Below are positions 46,621-59,122 of a stretch of DNA of 60,000 bases, one piece after another; the first letter of the stretch is position 1, and the number at the start of each line of letters is the position of its first letter. Source of the stretch: Nematostella vectensis (Eukaryota > Cnidaria > Anthozoa > Actiniaria > Edwardsiidae); contig NC_064036.1 of NCBI RefSeq assembly GCF_932526225.1, positions 17,818,953-17,878,952 on the forward strand, in the 5' to 3' direction. The position numbers and the translations under genes were made by a program. The notes beneath the pieces were generated by a model. The model was given only the letters and a program-made list of their open reading frames with translations. It did no database searches and was not told the DNA's origin.

Positions 46621-48845
46621 AACAAAAACCCTTACTGCCAATACCACCCTTGGCATTTCTGGGTTGCCCCACAGGTAAATAGAGGTACTTTAATGTTGTT
46701 GCCTCGTTCTTATCTGACTCCAAAGTCGGCCATTTCTCATGCCTATAGCCTAAGAACTGAAATTGATATGTATTTTGCATTTTGAATATCCCTTGTTTGG
46801 TTAGCTTTTCTAGGTTTCTTACCAATTTCACACAACTCGTTCTATTTGCACCATTACCAAAAACCCCATGATTATTCTTTTCATTGAATCCAATTAATTC
46901 TTTTCATTCTTTTCAGTGAATCCAAAGTAAAGGTGAACAATACTGATGGGAAAATGCACCTGGAGATTGTTTAAATTTTCACTGCATTTTATGCAGGTGC
47001 TTGTACTCAGCACATCCTTTTCCAATGCTTTATGCTTGTGGCAGTTGGTTGTCAAATATGGAGTAGAATATTGGACATCCCTTTACAGATATATTTTCTT
47101 ATTCTGCTGTGCTGTCTTGTTGAAATAAATTTGATCCAGGATCTTTTTAATTTGTGTCTGAGAATTGAGTTATTTTTAGCATATCTCCACCACTCCTCCG
47201 GCATCAGGGAGGAGTCGTGAAGATGTGCGAGGGGGACTCCGATAACAAATTGGGTGTGGTTCAAGGAAATTTTAAAGGCCAAAACACCCCCTTCGAATAG
47301 CAATTGGTCGAATTTTATTCCCTAAGAGATAACAGAATTTTTTAAAAAAAAGGTTAATTACTCCCTTAGGAATAGCAGTTAGCAGTCGAATTTTATACCC
47401 TAAGAGATATCGGCTCCTGAACTCTTCCAAACCAAATTTACCCAGTTTTCCTAAAGCTAATAAGGCGCGCAAAGAACATTTTATGTTTTTTCTATAGGCT
47501 GAAATAGGTACATAACTTCTCACTCTCCAAGGAAACCTTTAAAGTAAGATTTGGACATGCATTATAACAATACACATACCTGCAATTTTGACAAACTCCT
47601 TCTTCTGAACCTCATCCCTTTTGAACAGCTGCCGTAAGTGTAAGCTTACTCCGTTTTCTCTTTCTAGTCTGTAGTCACCATTAACATTGTTTCCAAGTAT
47701 TAAACCTCTTAACAAGATTTCCTTGTGTTCCTTAGCTGTTTAGTAGTTTTCACTAGTTGTTTTCACGGTCATCAAGGTCTGAATACTTGTCATGTTTTCC
47801 CCGCCAATTTTACTGTCGTTCACCACGCGACACTGCAACTCAAAACTCGAAAATGTGACAGGAGAGCAACATCAAACCCGCGGTTTTGATTGGTTTCTTT
47901 GGGATTTGACATGATGTGACCAATGACGGTGACGGGTGACGGTTTGTTATTGGCTCGTTTTCAGACAGTGTATCCAGACTATATTGCAACTGTAGTAGAA
48001 TGTCTCAGTTCTACTAACAGCGATTCTCAGTGTAACGCGATGTGCAGGCGATGGCAAAGTAGCCAAGCGTCATTTTGCTGTCGTCAGATCTATGACAGTA
48101 AATGCTCGCTTTCTCAAATTCATCCCGAGTTTAACTCGAGGCTGGAAATGTTCCATGTTGAATGACAAATGTAAAGGATTTTTTTTTGCATCGAGCTCGC
48201 ACTGTTCGTACCGTTACTGGGTTTTTGTTTTGTATACCTTTACAGAAACTCTGCAAACATCAGATGCATAGTTGGGTTTTGAAGCGGACTTACTTTCTCA
48301 CCATTGACCAGAATCATGATAAACAACAATGTTTATTTAACGAATGAAATTGTTCTTTGATATTCTGGTTAACGGTGGGTGAACAGGGCAGCGACAGGGG
48401 TTAGGGTGGTAGGGGTGGGACACCTCTAAAAAAAACATATGCTCCTCGAGAAAATGAGTTTCAAATTCTAAGGGATAGCAAAATAAAATGAGTTTTGACC
48501 TTAGGGGACAGGAAAAGGTCTCCGTTTTAGATGATTTATCCTTAAGGGATAGCAGTTAAAATTATCGCCTCTGTCGTGTGGGGAAACAGGGAAGCTGTTC
48601 ATTCCTTCTCGACTTCTTCTTGTTATTGTAACCCTCCAAGGAATCCAGTTCTCAGCAGTGGGCGGATATGCAACTACGCTGTAAATCTTTCGATTTACTC
48701 TCGCACTTCATCAATCCTAGACTACTTGTTGTTAAAACAAAAGGTACAATGGTCAAAAAGAAGTCCTCCTACTTGTTGCTTGTTGCTATTTCTGCAATCA
48801 CAACCCTCATAACAATCTAGATCTGACATTTTTCATTAGCTGAAT
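46621..48845. other. No supported gene; CCAAT cluster
   Basis: I see no gene. Phrases of the form 'ccctaagagata' and 'ggaatagcagttag' recur at 47295-47400, 48470 and 49870 and mark a dispersed repeat. Three CCAAT-type boxes fall within 70 bases (near 47887 inverted, 47921 direct, 47951 inverted), followed by the frame 47923-48165, which shows no known domain; a promoter is possible. Confidence 0.4.
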
Positions 48846-48848
48846 TTG

Positions 48849-50068
48849 TGGAGCCCTGTCCAGGAAAGAGAAGCGGTGGGAACTTTATACAGAAGTGTAG
48901 GAAAGAGAAAAGGAAAAACTGTACCCTACTTTATCCACGTCCCCGTATAGTCAATATAGGGATACCCGTGTTAAAGTGGTTTCACTTAATGATAAGTCGA
49001 ATACTTCATAAAAGACGACACTATATCATTTATTTTCAATGTTTGTTTTATCTTTAGGATTTACTCTAATTCAAACTCATCTCACCCCCACCCCACCCCT
49101 TCACTACCCCCTGAAACCAACAACCCGCCCCTTAGTTTTGGAACAACTCTGTTCTCGTAGTTTACTAAGGCCGTTGGGGGAACTAAATAAGCCGGTGTGC
49201 TCGTTCAGAGAGAAGAAAAATAGGTGAGACAAACATAAGTTTTGACCCCTAAGTTATAGAAAAAGTGCGTAGTCTCTAGATCCTTTTCCTCAAAGAATAG
49301 CATCATCCACTATAAGCGCGTAAAGGCTTTTGGCAGCGCAACATGATAAGTTGCCAGGAAAGATGAACTCGTTCCAAAATGACAAAGAAGTAGGCATTAA
49401 GAATAAGTAATTAGGTACAGAGTTCCAAAATGACTAAGAAGTAGACGCTAAGAAGAAGTAATTAGGTAGAGTTTCATCCTCTTTGCCGAGGTTATGATCA
49501 GGTAGGGAATGTCAGCATATGTAACAAATGTCAGCGTACGTAGCAAATGTCAGCAAATGTAACAAATGTCAGCAAGTTTTGAGGTCTACTTAGTGCGATC
49601 TTTCTCAGAAAAATACCTGTTCAAGCGGAGCACAAGACTTGGAAATCATTAAAAGGTAATATATTGTTATAGATTAGACGAGGGAAGACACAAAAGTAAT
49701 AAAAAAAACATCTTCCGCGTATCATCTTTAATGGCCATGTTCATTTTCGGCTTCATTGTACATGCCTAAACATCGAGCTCACATTTTGGAAAAGCAACAA
49801 AATAGTCAACAATAAAATTAAGTTAGAGTTGTTATTAGGATATAATGACCCACCAGCGTGAGACTTCCTAATGGATAGCAGTTAGCATAATTTCATACAT
49901 AAATGATAAGGCGATCACTTTAGACAGACAGACAGACACAGACTAGTTTTGTTATAGATACAGCCTATTTTTGTCATATTTGCGACATTTGAAACAGTCG
50001 TATGTCAGTTTTGCATTTGTCCCCTCTATATTAGCTGTAGGATTTATGATCACAGTTTTACTATATTA
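48849..50068. repeat. 1.2-kb direct duplication, copy 1
   Basis: From 'ggagccctgtcca' to 'atgatcacagtttta' this stretch is repeated at 50231-51405 at high identity, offset about 1.38 kb. Copy 1 carries about 50 extra bases (near 49857-49908). The 62-codon frame at 49039-49227 is duplicated too, but its sequence (CCCCACC-rich) gives no reason to call it a gene. Confidence 0.93.
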
Positions 50069-50230
50069 AGCGGAAATTAAAAAGTAAAAGACCCCTCTTA
50101 TATAAAAATTTAAAACAAAATTTAAAAATATTATACATTTTGCCAGGTGAGGTGGGTATTTGGCCCAAAAGAGGTGCCGCTAAAGGTCTGTAATTCTTTG
50201 AGATTAATGTGAAAGCAAACTGATATAATC

Positions 50231-51410
50231 GGAGCCCTGTCCATGACAGAAAAGCGGTGGGAACTGTATACACAAATGTAGGAAGAGAAAAGGAAAAACT
50301 TTACCCTACTTTATCCACGTCCCCGTATAGTCAATATAGGGATACCCGTGTTAAAGTGGTTTCACTTAATGATAAGTCAAATACTTCATAAAAGACGACA
50401 CTATATCATTTATTTTCAATGTTTGTTTTATCTTTAGGATTTACTCTAATTCAAACTCATCTCACCCCAACCCCACCCCTTCACTACCCCCTGAAACCAA
50501 CAACCCGCCCCTTAGTTTTGGAACAACTCTGTTCTCGTAGTTTACTAAGGCCGTTGGGGGACCTAAATAAGCCGCTGTGCTCGTTCAGAGAAAAGAAAAA
50601 TAGGTGAGACCAACATAAGTTTTGACCCCTAAGTTATAGAAAAAGTGCGTAGTCTCTAGATCCTTTTCCCCAAAGAATAGCATCATCCACTATAAGCGCG
50701 TAAAGGCTTTTGGCAGCGCAACATGATAAGTTGCCAGGAAAGATGAACTCGTTCCAAAATGACAAAGAAGTAGGCATTAAGAATAAGTAATTAGGTACAG
50801 AGTTCCAAAATGACAAAGAAGTAGACACTAAGAAGAAGTAATTAGGTAGAGTTTCATTCTCTTTGCCGAGGTTATGATCAGGTAGCGAATGTCAGCATAT
50901 GTAACAAATGTCAGCGTACGTAGCAAATGTCAGCAAATGTAACAAATGTCAGCAAGTTTTGAGGTCTACCTAGTGCGATCTTTCTCAGAAAAGTACCTGT
51001 TCAAGCGGAGCACAAGACTTGGAAATCATTAAAAGGTAATATATTGTTATAGATTAGACGAGGGAAGACACAAAAGTAATAAAAAAAACATCTTCCGCGT
51101 ATCATCTTCAATGGCTATGTTCATTTTAGACTTCATTGTACATGTCTAAACATCGAGCTCACATTTTGAAAAAGCAACAAAATAGTCAACAATAAAATTA
51201 AGTTAGAGTTGTTATTAGGATATAATGATCCACCAGCCTGATAAGGCGATCACTTTAGACAGACAGACAGACAGACAGACGCAGACTAGTTTTGTTATAG
51301 AAACAGCCTATTTTTTTAATATTTGCCATTAATAGGAAACAGTCGTATGTCAGTTTTGCATTTATCCCCTCTATATTAGCTGTAGGATTTATGATCACAG
51401 TTTTACCCTG
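50231..51410. repeat. 1.2-kb direct duplication, copy 2
   Basis: Partner of 48849-50068. It carries a longer 'gaca' run (near 51259) than copy 1. The copies are separated by about 160 bases of unrelated AT-rich sequence. Confidence 0.93.
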
Positions 51411-52379
51411 TTAAATCCTTTGCATTTGACTACGAAATTTAATTAATTTAATTCTTTCTTCAGCCTTTGTATAATTATGTGGTTACTTATTGTTAGTAGA
51501 GTTAGAGCAATTCTTTGCTTTATAGCAGGGTTAGCTAACAGGTAGGCTAACTAATAGGCTTCTGCTTATTATTCTTAAACAATTTTCAGTTTATTGCGTT
51601 CGTTAGTATATTTCCTGTTGTCATAAGAGCCGAGTAAGCTGAGCTAATTTTTAAATGTTTGTTATACTTCACACATTCCATATAAATTACTGTTTTCAAA
51701 AGAGCCTGGTCATCCTTTGGCAATAAACGTGTCCAGTATTTTATGCTTCTGAACGATAAGTCAATTTGGATAAAAATTAATGGTTTTGCGCTGAAATCCC
51801 AAGTCCCCTTAACTCGGGGCAGATTCGTTGTGTAGCCATTTAGCTTGTGGAGTACGTGCGCACAGGGGGTTGAACTTAGCACACAGTGTAACCAAACTGG
51901 AGTTTCATACACCAGAGGGGTAAGCTTTGAAAGAGGCTAGATAGTATAGAGAACTTCTGTTCTCAACGAGTTACAGAATCCAAGTGATCCTTGCTAAGCG
52001 GTCACGTTATAATATGTGACCGAGCCTTGTAATTTGGTAGGAATATGACGTCGCTGCGGTAAGAATTGGTAGGATTCCTACTGCCCATATATGGGCAGCG
52101 GAAGAGAAGAAATATTTTTATAGGTTGCTGGTGGGTACGCTAATTCAATTTACTAAGAGGTTAGCGTAATTCTACTCTTCCCCGTTTGTTGATTAATGTC
52201 ATCCACATTATGTCATCCACATCCAAGTTATCGAAGTACTTTGAAAGCAAATAATAAGCCAATCGGAATCTAACATCAAGTCCCTCATCCCTTGGGCTAG
52301 GCAGTAGCTTTGGGGATAAACTCCCCAAACCAATCTTTTCATGCAAAGCCCTACTGATGTTGTTGTTTCCTTTTTTGTA
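51411..52379. other. No supported gene
   Basis: AT-rich sequence without recognisable coding exons or complete elements. The minus-strand frame at 51586-51912 (108 codons) shows no family resemblance. Confidence 0.45.
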
Positions 52380-52386
52380 TTCCGAT

Positions 52387-52625
52387 CACAGGCGGACCAG
52401 GATTAGAATCAGTCCCTCGTGATCCTTCAGGAAAATAAAATATAATTTGAAGTTGTGTCTTGACTGTTTTCTCAATAAAGCTAGTTGCTTACTATAATAT
52501 TAGCCTCGTGTGTTGTATAGTAATGTAACTAGCTTTATTAAGAACAAGTCAAGACACAACTTCAAATTATATTTTATTTTCCTGAAGAATCACGTGGAAC
52601 TGATTCTAATCATGGTCCGCCTGTG
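52387..52625. mobile_element. Foldback MITE with 7-bp target duplication
   Basis: The 239-bp element starts 'cacaggcggacca' and ends with its reverse complement. The arms stay complementary for about 105 bp with few mismatches. TTCCGAT lies directly on both sides (52380-52386 and 52626-52632), a clear target-site duplication. It encodes nothing. Seven to eight base duplications suggest a hAT-related mobiliser, but the ends do not settle it. Confidence 0.92.
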
Positions 52626-52632
52626 TTCCGAT

Positions 52633-53755
52633 TTTTGCTGATAGAAGTCTTGCTTTTCTAGGCGTAGGCTTAGTTTTGTTGGTGAACTCGAAAACTCGAA
52701 TAACCACGGTTAACCTCCTTACGGGTCCATGGGGTAAGTGCAGGCCTAGAAATGCGTACCAATTTGTTTAGTGGTTGGTTATCAAGGCTAAAAACCCCTC
52801 ACTTGCCTACATGGGTTCCCTGTGGTGCCAATTTCAAGATCAAGATGGCGGATAAATATAGAGAAAGAGAGAAAACGTCGACTTCTTAAAGTCAAAGTCG
52901 GTATCAACTACTTGTTGTCTGGTTGGAGCTAAAGTATTGAGTGGTATTTGTTTTTTAAGCACCAAATACACAATTTCGTAGACACTGGTGAAATGAGTTG
53001 CGTAATTAGGCAGAGGGTGGAAATAAGGAGACGCTCTTCTTTCTTAAAATATTTGTTATTTCTCGAGCGAGCGCAGCGATACTAATTTCGGTCATCGTGT
53101 CGATTTGGGTTTCCTGTGGAACAAGCCGCCGCCATCTTGGAAACGAAATCTCCTTTCACCTCCCCCGATGCGCAATTAGTAGTCTACATGCGTTGCCTTT
53201 CCAGCTTCGATTTGGACGTTGTCTGTCTGTACACGTCTGTCTTTACGATAAAGTTGAAATCAAATAATTATTTGGTAAGTATGACGACTAATGATCCGAT
53301 GTTTTACAGGGTTTGCTTATCATGGCTTCCGAAGTTTGTCATTTGATGAAAAAGAAGCGGATAATCAAACTAGCCCCTCGCAAAGCGAAAGGTATTCAAA
53401 CAGCTCAAATCCCATTGCCTGACGGTTGTACTGTAAGGCTTTGTTTATAAATGAAACTCAGCGAAATAACTTTATTAAGGGAAGACAACCAACCAAATTC
53501 CTAAAATGATGGGTAGATAATAAGCATTCAGTAGATCCCTGTGTTATTTGATGAGATTAGCATATATAGTGGTCAATTCGAGCCGGATCTGAGTAGCGAG
53601 GAATCGAGAGAAATCTGGAATGTTGAAACGAAGATTGTGACTGGTGAAGAAAGAAGCATTCGAGTTTAGAGTGTTAGGTAGCGTTGGATTGTGTTGTGTG
53701 AAAAAATGCTTGGGCCGGAATCATTGGGGCTAAGGCCATAGTAAAATAGTAAACA
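52633..53755. other. No firm gene; GC-box and YY1-like sites
   Basis: Two 'aagatggcgg'/'ccgccatctt' YY1-type words occur at about 52842 and 53131. An ATG near 53322 opens a short basic peptide ('MASEVCHLMKKKRIIKLAP') that could be a first exon, with a possible donor at about 53391, but no second exon was found. Confidence 0.3.
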
Positions 53756-53758
53756 GCG

Positions 53759-56150
53759 ATGGAAGATCTTCCAAAGCAGAGTAAGATTCGAGGAGGGCAT
53801 CGGGGCTACGTTAGGACAGTACTGGGAGCCGTAAAAGCGACACTCGAGGACGAGGAGAGATGGGGGCGTTCCCCTGAGGAAGATGTGGCACTTTTGAGGC
53901 AGATAAAGGCTAGCAAGAGAACACCAGTAGACAAGACACAAGTTCTCAAGGAATTGGACAGCAAGATATTCAGCCTCTTGTGTGAGGACTAGAACACTCC
54001 ACAAGAAGCCCTGGAGGAAGAGATAACAGAATCTGGAGGGATTCAAGAAGAGATAAATATCACCCTGGAATCGATCGACGAGCGGGTCGACAAACACAAC
54101 CTAGTCGCTAATGCCGTCCCGTCGCCGCATGAAAGTGTGTCTCAGGGCCAGCATGCGACCACTACGATTAAACCAACACTCCCGCGACTGGAAGTGAAAA
54201 GGTTTAGCGGGAATGTTCAAGAGTGCCGAGTTTCTGGGATAGTTTCGAGAGCGCTATTCACGAGAATAAAGGAATTGCGAGTGTTGATAAATTTGCATAT
54301 CTGAAGGGTCTACTGGAGGGACAGGCTAGCGCTTCTATTGCGGGGTTCTCGCTAACCTCGGCGATTTACGAGGTCTTCGTCGATCTCCTGAGGAGGTAAT
54401 TTGTAAAGAAAAGCGTGATACAGAGAGCACACGTTCAAGATTTATTGAGCTTGAGACCAGTGTACTATCGGAAGAACACGTCCGGGCTAAGAGAGCTTTA
54501 CGACGCCGCAGAGTCTCATTATCGGAGTCTCGAAGCGCTGGGAGGGAGCGAGGAGAGCTACGCTAGCATTATTGTGCCGGCCGTACTGGATAAACTTCCA
54601 ACTCCGGTTTAGCTGACGATGACAAGAGAGATGAGCAGTATATGGACTGGAATCTTGGAGAAATGCTGGCGGCGAGCGCACAAGAGAGGCCAGGGTGCAA
54701 CTCACAGGAACAGTGGTCAGTGGCTATGTTTGTTTGTCTAAGGGGCACAAGTCTTTCGAATGTAATTGCTTGTATTCAGTCACGTGACTTTCTTTTGTGC
54801 GTTAACATGGCCGCCGAAAGTACGCTGATAGCCTAGAGCCAAATGTGAAGAACCGATACCCTATTTTTTATTGTGCCAAGGGATCGACCCTTAAGTAAGG
54901 GTTCTTTTCGACTCTGGGAGCCACAGGTCTTTTGTCAAGAAATCTGTAGTGGAGGCACTAAGGCTTCCGGTGGCGCGCAAGGAATGGATAACCATTAACA
55001 TTTTTGGGGAAGGCCCACCACAGAGTGGGCTGAGGGATGTAGTAACTATAGAGATAATGCCCCTGGGGGGAGGTGAGGGCAAGCGTGTAGAAGCCTTTGT
55101 GGTTCCGGAGATATCATCCATACCCAACGTGCATATCGAGGTAGTCAAGCGTAGCTACAATCATCTAAAGGGTCTTTGGTTTTCGGATGTAGAAAGGGGA
55201 GCGCAACAGTTACATGTAGAGGTTCTTGTCGGGTCAGATTTCCTGTGGCGTTTCCAAGCGGGGGGTACCATAAGGGGTGAGGCAAATGAGCCAGTAGCGG
55301 TAGAGCCCTCCCTGGGATGGGTTTTATCCGGGCCCCTGAAAAGCGAGGGGGTGGTTGGGTGTTAGTCAGCACAAGTTAATTTCATCTCTTAGAATGCGAA
55401 ATGTGACAGTTTGGAGGAAAATGTGCGTAAGCTGTGGGAGTTAGATGCGTTAGTCATTGCAGATAAAGACGAGGTGCATGAGGCATTCACAGATAGCCTT
55501 AGTTTCAATGGTTAGAAGTATTCAGTACGGCAACCATGGAAACAGGGCCATGAACCGTTGCCTAGCAACCATGCTAATAGCGTAGCACGCTTGAGAGGTC
55601 TGTTAAGGAGGCTCAACCGGCAGCCAGAGGTGTTAGCAGAGTATGATCGGATTATTAAAGAACAGCTACAGAAAGGTATTATAGAGGTGGCGAATCTAGA
55701 GCTAGAAGGGGTCAATCATTTCTTTTCACACAGGGAGGTGGTAACGAAACAAAGTGAGACGACAAAGGTCCGTATCGTGTACGACGCGTCGGCAAGAGAG
55801 AGTAAGAAGGGTATCGCACTTAATGACTAGCGTTTGTTGGAGACATAGCAAAGGCATTTCTTAACATTGAGGTCGATAAGGAAGATAGGGACTGCCTTAG
55901 AATTTTGTGGGTGGAGAATTTTGGCCAGGAAGATCCAATTGTTGTTGTGTATCGGTTTTGTGCAGTCGTCTTCGTTCTCAACGCGTCTTCCTTTTCTGTT
56001 GAACGCAATATTGAGGCACCACATTTCGAGGTATGTAAAAGAGGACCCGGGGTTTGTGTATAAGATGATAAAGGGGTTCTATGTAAATGATCTGGTTACC
56101 GGGGAGGATGACGCGGACCGGGCATTCCAGCTGTATGAGAGGCGAAGGTA
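53759..56150 (+). pseudogene. BEL/Pao retrotransposon gag-protease-RT, decayed
   Basis: The reading frame begins at ATG 53759 and is broken by a stop at 53990, a shift near 54225 and many later stops. Recognisable parts in order: a gag of the DUF1759 type ('PRLEVKRFSGNVQE' near 54184, 'FAYLKGLL'-type wording, 'SLRELYD'-like region near 54490), a zinc-knuckle C-x4-H-x4-C near 54734, an aspartic protease of the DUF1758 type with 'FDSGSHRSF' (Asp present, near 54910) through 55360, and the start of the reverse transcriptase ('VRIVYDASARESKKG', 55770). The RT is heavily truncated and ends near 56150. No LTR was identified. In this family the proteins copy element RNA into DNA. This copy is dead. 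Confidence 0.85.
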
Positions 56151-56600
56151 AGAATGCAAGTAGGGGGTTCACGCTGCGGAAGTGCAAAACAAACCACACG
56201 CATATAGGGTTGTGAGCACCCAAGTCGAGAAAGAAATGCAGAAGAGAACTTCTAGTATATAATTATTTACACACAGTTTGACCTGGGAGGAATTGGCATA
56301 AAACCTTTCTTTTTAAAAATCGCTTAGATGTTAAGTGGTTAAAAAACAATTATCGAAATCTTAGCGCGGAAACAGCCAAATCGAAAGACAGAAGTTTTCT
56401 TTTGTCGTCCATCTTTGACTATGTTGCTATTAATGAGCTTGACAACATTTCCTAGTGAGGAGAGTTCTTACAAAAATTACTGTCTTTCTGTTATACTGCC
56501 TATTGATAATATCAATTGATGTAGTCTACACTTCGTTAGTAATGTAATTTTGGACAACTATTAATTTACCCTGTAAAAAAGCAATAAGTAAGTAACTTAA

Positions 56601-57310
56601 CTCATCGACTCCTGGCTATTTTTGAGCAAAAGACAGACTGAAAACAGAAACCTCCCCCCCTATTCTGAGTTTCATACAGCCCGTCAAAGACAGACACCGC
56701 TGCACCTAGTCAGCGGTATTCTAGCTTTGCAACAGTGCTTTGCGGTCCCCACTTTTAATCCCTCGTCGCTGTGCTGATGCAAGCACAAGTTGATGGTTGC
56801 TTGTATTTTTCATCAAAAATACAGCTATGAGCATTTCGGGAGAGTGTCCTAGGACATCCTTAAGTCCTATTCCTAGCCCCATCCTATTGGGCCATAATTG
56901 AGTGCTGTGCTTATGGATATTTGCAAAGTGGATTCATGGTGATTTTTTTCTTGTTTGGCTTAGCCTGGATAAGAAAATAATTTTCCAATGAATCACCACA
57001 GCTCTCCTAAATGCTGTCTCTTCTGAAACCAAATTGATTCCAAAATTTTTTACACTGCTATTCTGGGCCTGTATGACCTGGAATTGGTTTGTTTGGCTTC
57101 GGGGTGAAAAAGACTTCGATTTGAAATTTGTCAAAGAACCTGAGCTTTTATTTGGCTAAAGAGTAGTTGCTTTCACCCTGGTTGTATGCATATCTTCTTA
57201 GACTGATGCCTGAGTATCTTCAATTTGTTGTGTTTATTTTGCATTTATGATTTTTTTTGGGTTGTGGGTACTTCCCAAAGCCGGTACAGGCCGGTTGAGG
57301 GGTCAATGTG
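56601..57310. mobile_element. piggyBac-like non-autonomous element, copy 2
   Basis: Exact TTAA lies on both sides (56597-56600 and 57311-57314). The ends are 'CTCATCGACTCCTGG' and, in reverse complement, 'CACATTGACCCCTCAACC'. The body matches 10479-11475 but lacks about 280 bases that correspond to 10985-11265. It has no transposase. Confidence 0.85.
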
Positions 57311-57314
57311 TTAA

Positions 57315-58261
57315 ATTTATCGTACAATAAGTATGTTCAGAGTAAACGAATAATAGTTACCCGGCAGCTTTTATATTTTTTTTAAAAACATTGCCATATC
57401 AATCATATTTATGTATATTATGCTTGCACAGCATTTACGAATATTGGAGGTCATTCTGTGTTACTGGATAATTCCATGGGTTGGATCGGTTATCTCTAAA
57501 CTGTTGTGGTCTTCCTGCACTTTCGCAAAAGTGCAAACTTTGGATCATCTGTAAACTTCCAGTCTTAAAAATGATGTGTTATTGACCTGTGACCACTACA
57601 GCCATTTCCTAGCATTGCCGTGTAATAAATCTACAGGTTATATAGGTTGATTTGTCAGTAAAGTCTTGTGGGTTGAGCATGCGCATGTTAGAATGCATTA
57701 CATTTGTCAGAGACGTCAATCCACTTCTATAGTTCAATTCAATTCAAGTTGTTAGTTTGCATACAAAACAAGTAAACTGCTAGTAGAGCTTTTCTTTCTC
57801 TTTGTTCAAGCACTTGACGAATCGCATCACTGGGTTTCCCACTTGTTTGTTTGTAATTGTACTGTTCATACTGTATTTGAGATTTTCCTAGGCACAAACG
57901 CAAGTAACCAAAACTGTATTTTTATGTTTCTATTTGCATGGTAAAACGAGAAAGCATCTGTCAGCAGGGTAAAAAGAAAAGAATGGAATTCGCCAATTTT
58001 GTTATCCACAGTTTTCCCAATTACTGGAAACAAAATTTATACTAACACTTTTAACACGGCCTATTTATTGAATTATGATTTTGTGCCTTTTGTTTAGGAT
58101 TGTTAACATGAATAACACACATTATATGACAGTAGCGAGTATCCCTATTAGTTTGACGTGGGAAGAACCCCCTGGAGTATTGGGGATAGCATTAGCTTAA
58201 GTATTGGGGTTAGGGTAATGTTATTGGGGCTAGCATTAGCTTAAGTATTGGGGTTAGGGTA
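57315..58261. other. No supported gene
   Basis: AT-rich, no coding signal. Near 58170-58262 a two-unit tandem repeat of about 48 bp ('gcattagcttaagtattggg' plus 'gttagggta') contains telomere-like GGGTTAGGG words just before the LTR. Confidence 0.45.
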
Positions 58262-58384
58262 TGTCATGGTATCCCTGTGGTACCCATTAATTAGCATAAA
58301 CACATGTGCTAGAACCCGCCATCTTGAATGGTACACACAAAGCTAGAAGCTCTATTAAAAGGTTGAGTTACCAGAACCATAACA
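58262..58384 (+). repeat. Short 5' LTR of a Ty3/gypsy element
   Basis: The segment starts TGTCATGG and ends CCATAACA, near-perfect inverted termini of the TG...CA kind, and is followed directly by a primer-binding-site-like sequence. At 123 bp it is short for an LTR. The left boundary is inferred from the termini; the right partner lies outside the window. Confidence 0.5.
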
Positions 58385-58402
58385 TGGTGTCAGAAGCCAG
58401 GA
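58385..58402 (+). other. Primer-binding-site-like sequence
   Basis: 'tggtgtcagaagccagga' follows the LTR end without a gap. TGGTGTCAGAAG is a PBS wording I know from many animal gypsy elements. The priming tRNA is not identified. Confidence 0.5.
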
Positions 58403-58404
58403 TT

Positions 58405-59110
58405 TAAGGCAGAGCAAGCGGAAACACACCGGAATACCTGGTCGGTATTTTAAACTCCGAACTCGCTGGTCTTCCGAGTCCTCGCATGGATTGGAGTTCC
58501 ACAGACCTCCCACACCTTCAAGAAATTCAGAGCTACTTGCGAGCTGTCCTTTCCGGGCCACTGAAGGAAAAATCAGAGCCGGAGAACGTTAGCTATCTTC
58601 TCATCTGGACGGGAGACGAAGGAATCGAGTTATCCTCTACTTGAGCTCCCTCTGCCGACGACAGCAAGAAGCTCGACACATACTGGAGAAAATTCGAGGA
58701 GTACGTCTCGCCGAAAAGCAACTTTCGCTTAGCCAGATACAAACTACGAGCACTCAAGCAACAAAAAGAGGAATCAGTGGATTCATTCCTAAGAAAGGTT
58801 AGAATTTTAGTCAAAGAATGCAAATACACAAACACTGATGAACAAATCATTGATGCTTTGATCTTTGGATCAGCATATCCAAAAGTACAATCAATTGAAT
58901 TGTGGTACTAAGCATGATATGTCAGCAAAGTCTCTTTGCCCAGCTTACAATTGTTAATGTAATTCATGTCACAAGCTCCACCACTGGGAAAGAGTATGTA
59001 AATCTAAAAGCAAGCCCCAACCATCTTAAGTCCAACACAAGGGGAAACCCAACAAGGGGAAATTTAGCAAGAAAATTCACACCATTGATGAATGTGGTTC
59101 TCAAGAGCCC
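58405..59110 (+). pseudogene. Ty3/gypsy gag, decayed
   Basis: A gag-like region shows retrotransposon capsid wording ('TYWRKFEEYVSPKSNFRLAR' near 58681, 'FLRKVRILVKECKY' near 58790) between stops and shifts (a TGA near 58641, a shift near 58530, breaks after 58890). A CCHC knuckle could not be read whole; HV-C remnants lie near 58960. It encodes the structural protein of the element in intact relatives. Confidence 0.7.
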
Positions 59111-59122
59111 CCTGCATCCCAA

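Noticed and set aside
58170-58265. Interstitial telomere
   Set aside because: Only isolated GGGTTAGGG words inside a two-unit 48-bp repeat; no TTAGGG array.
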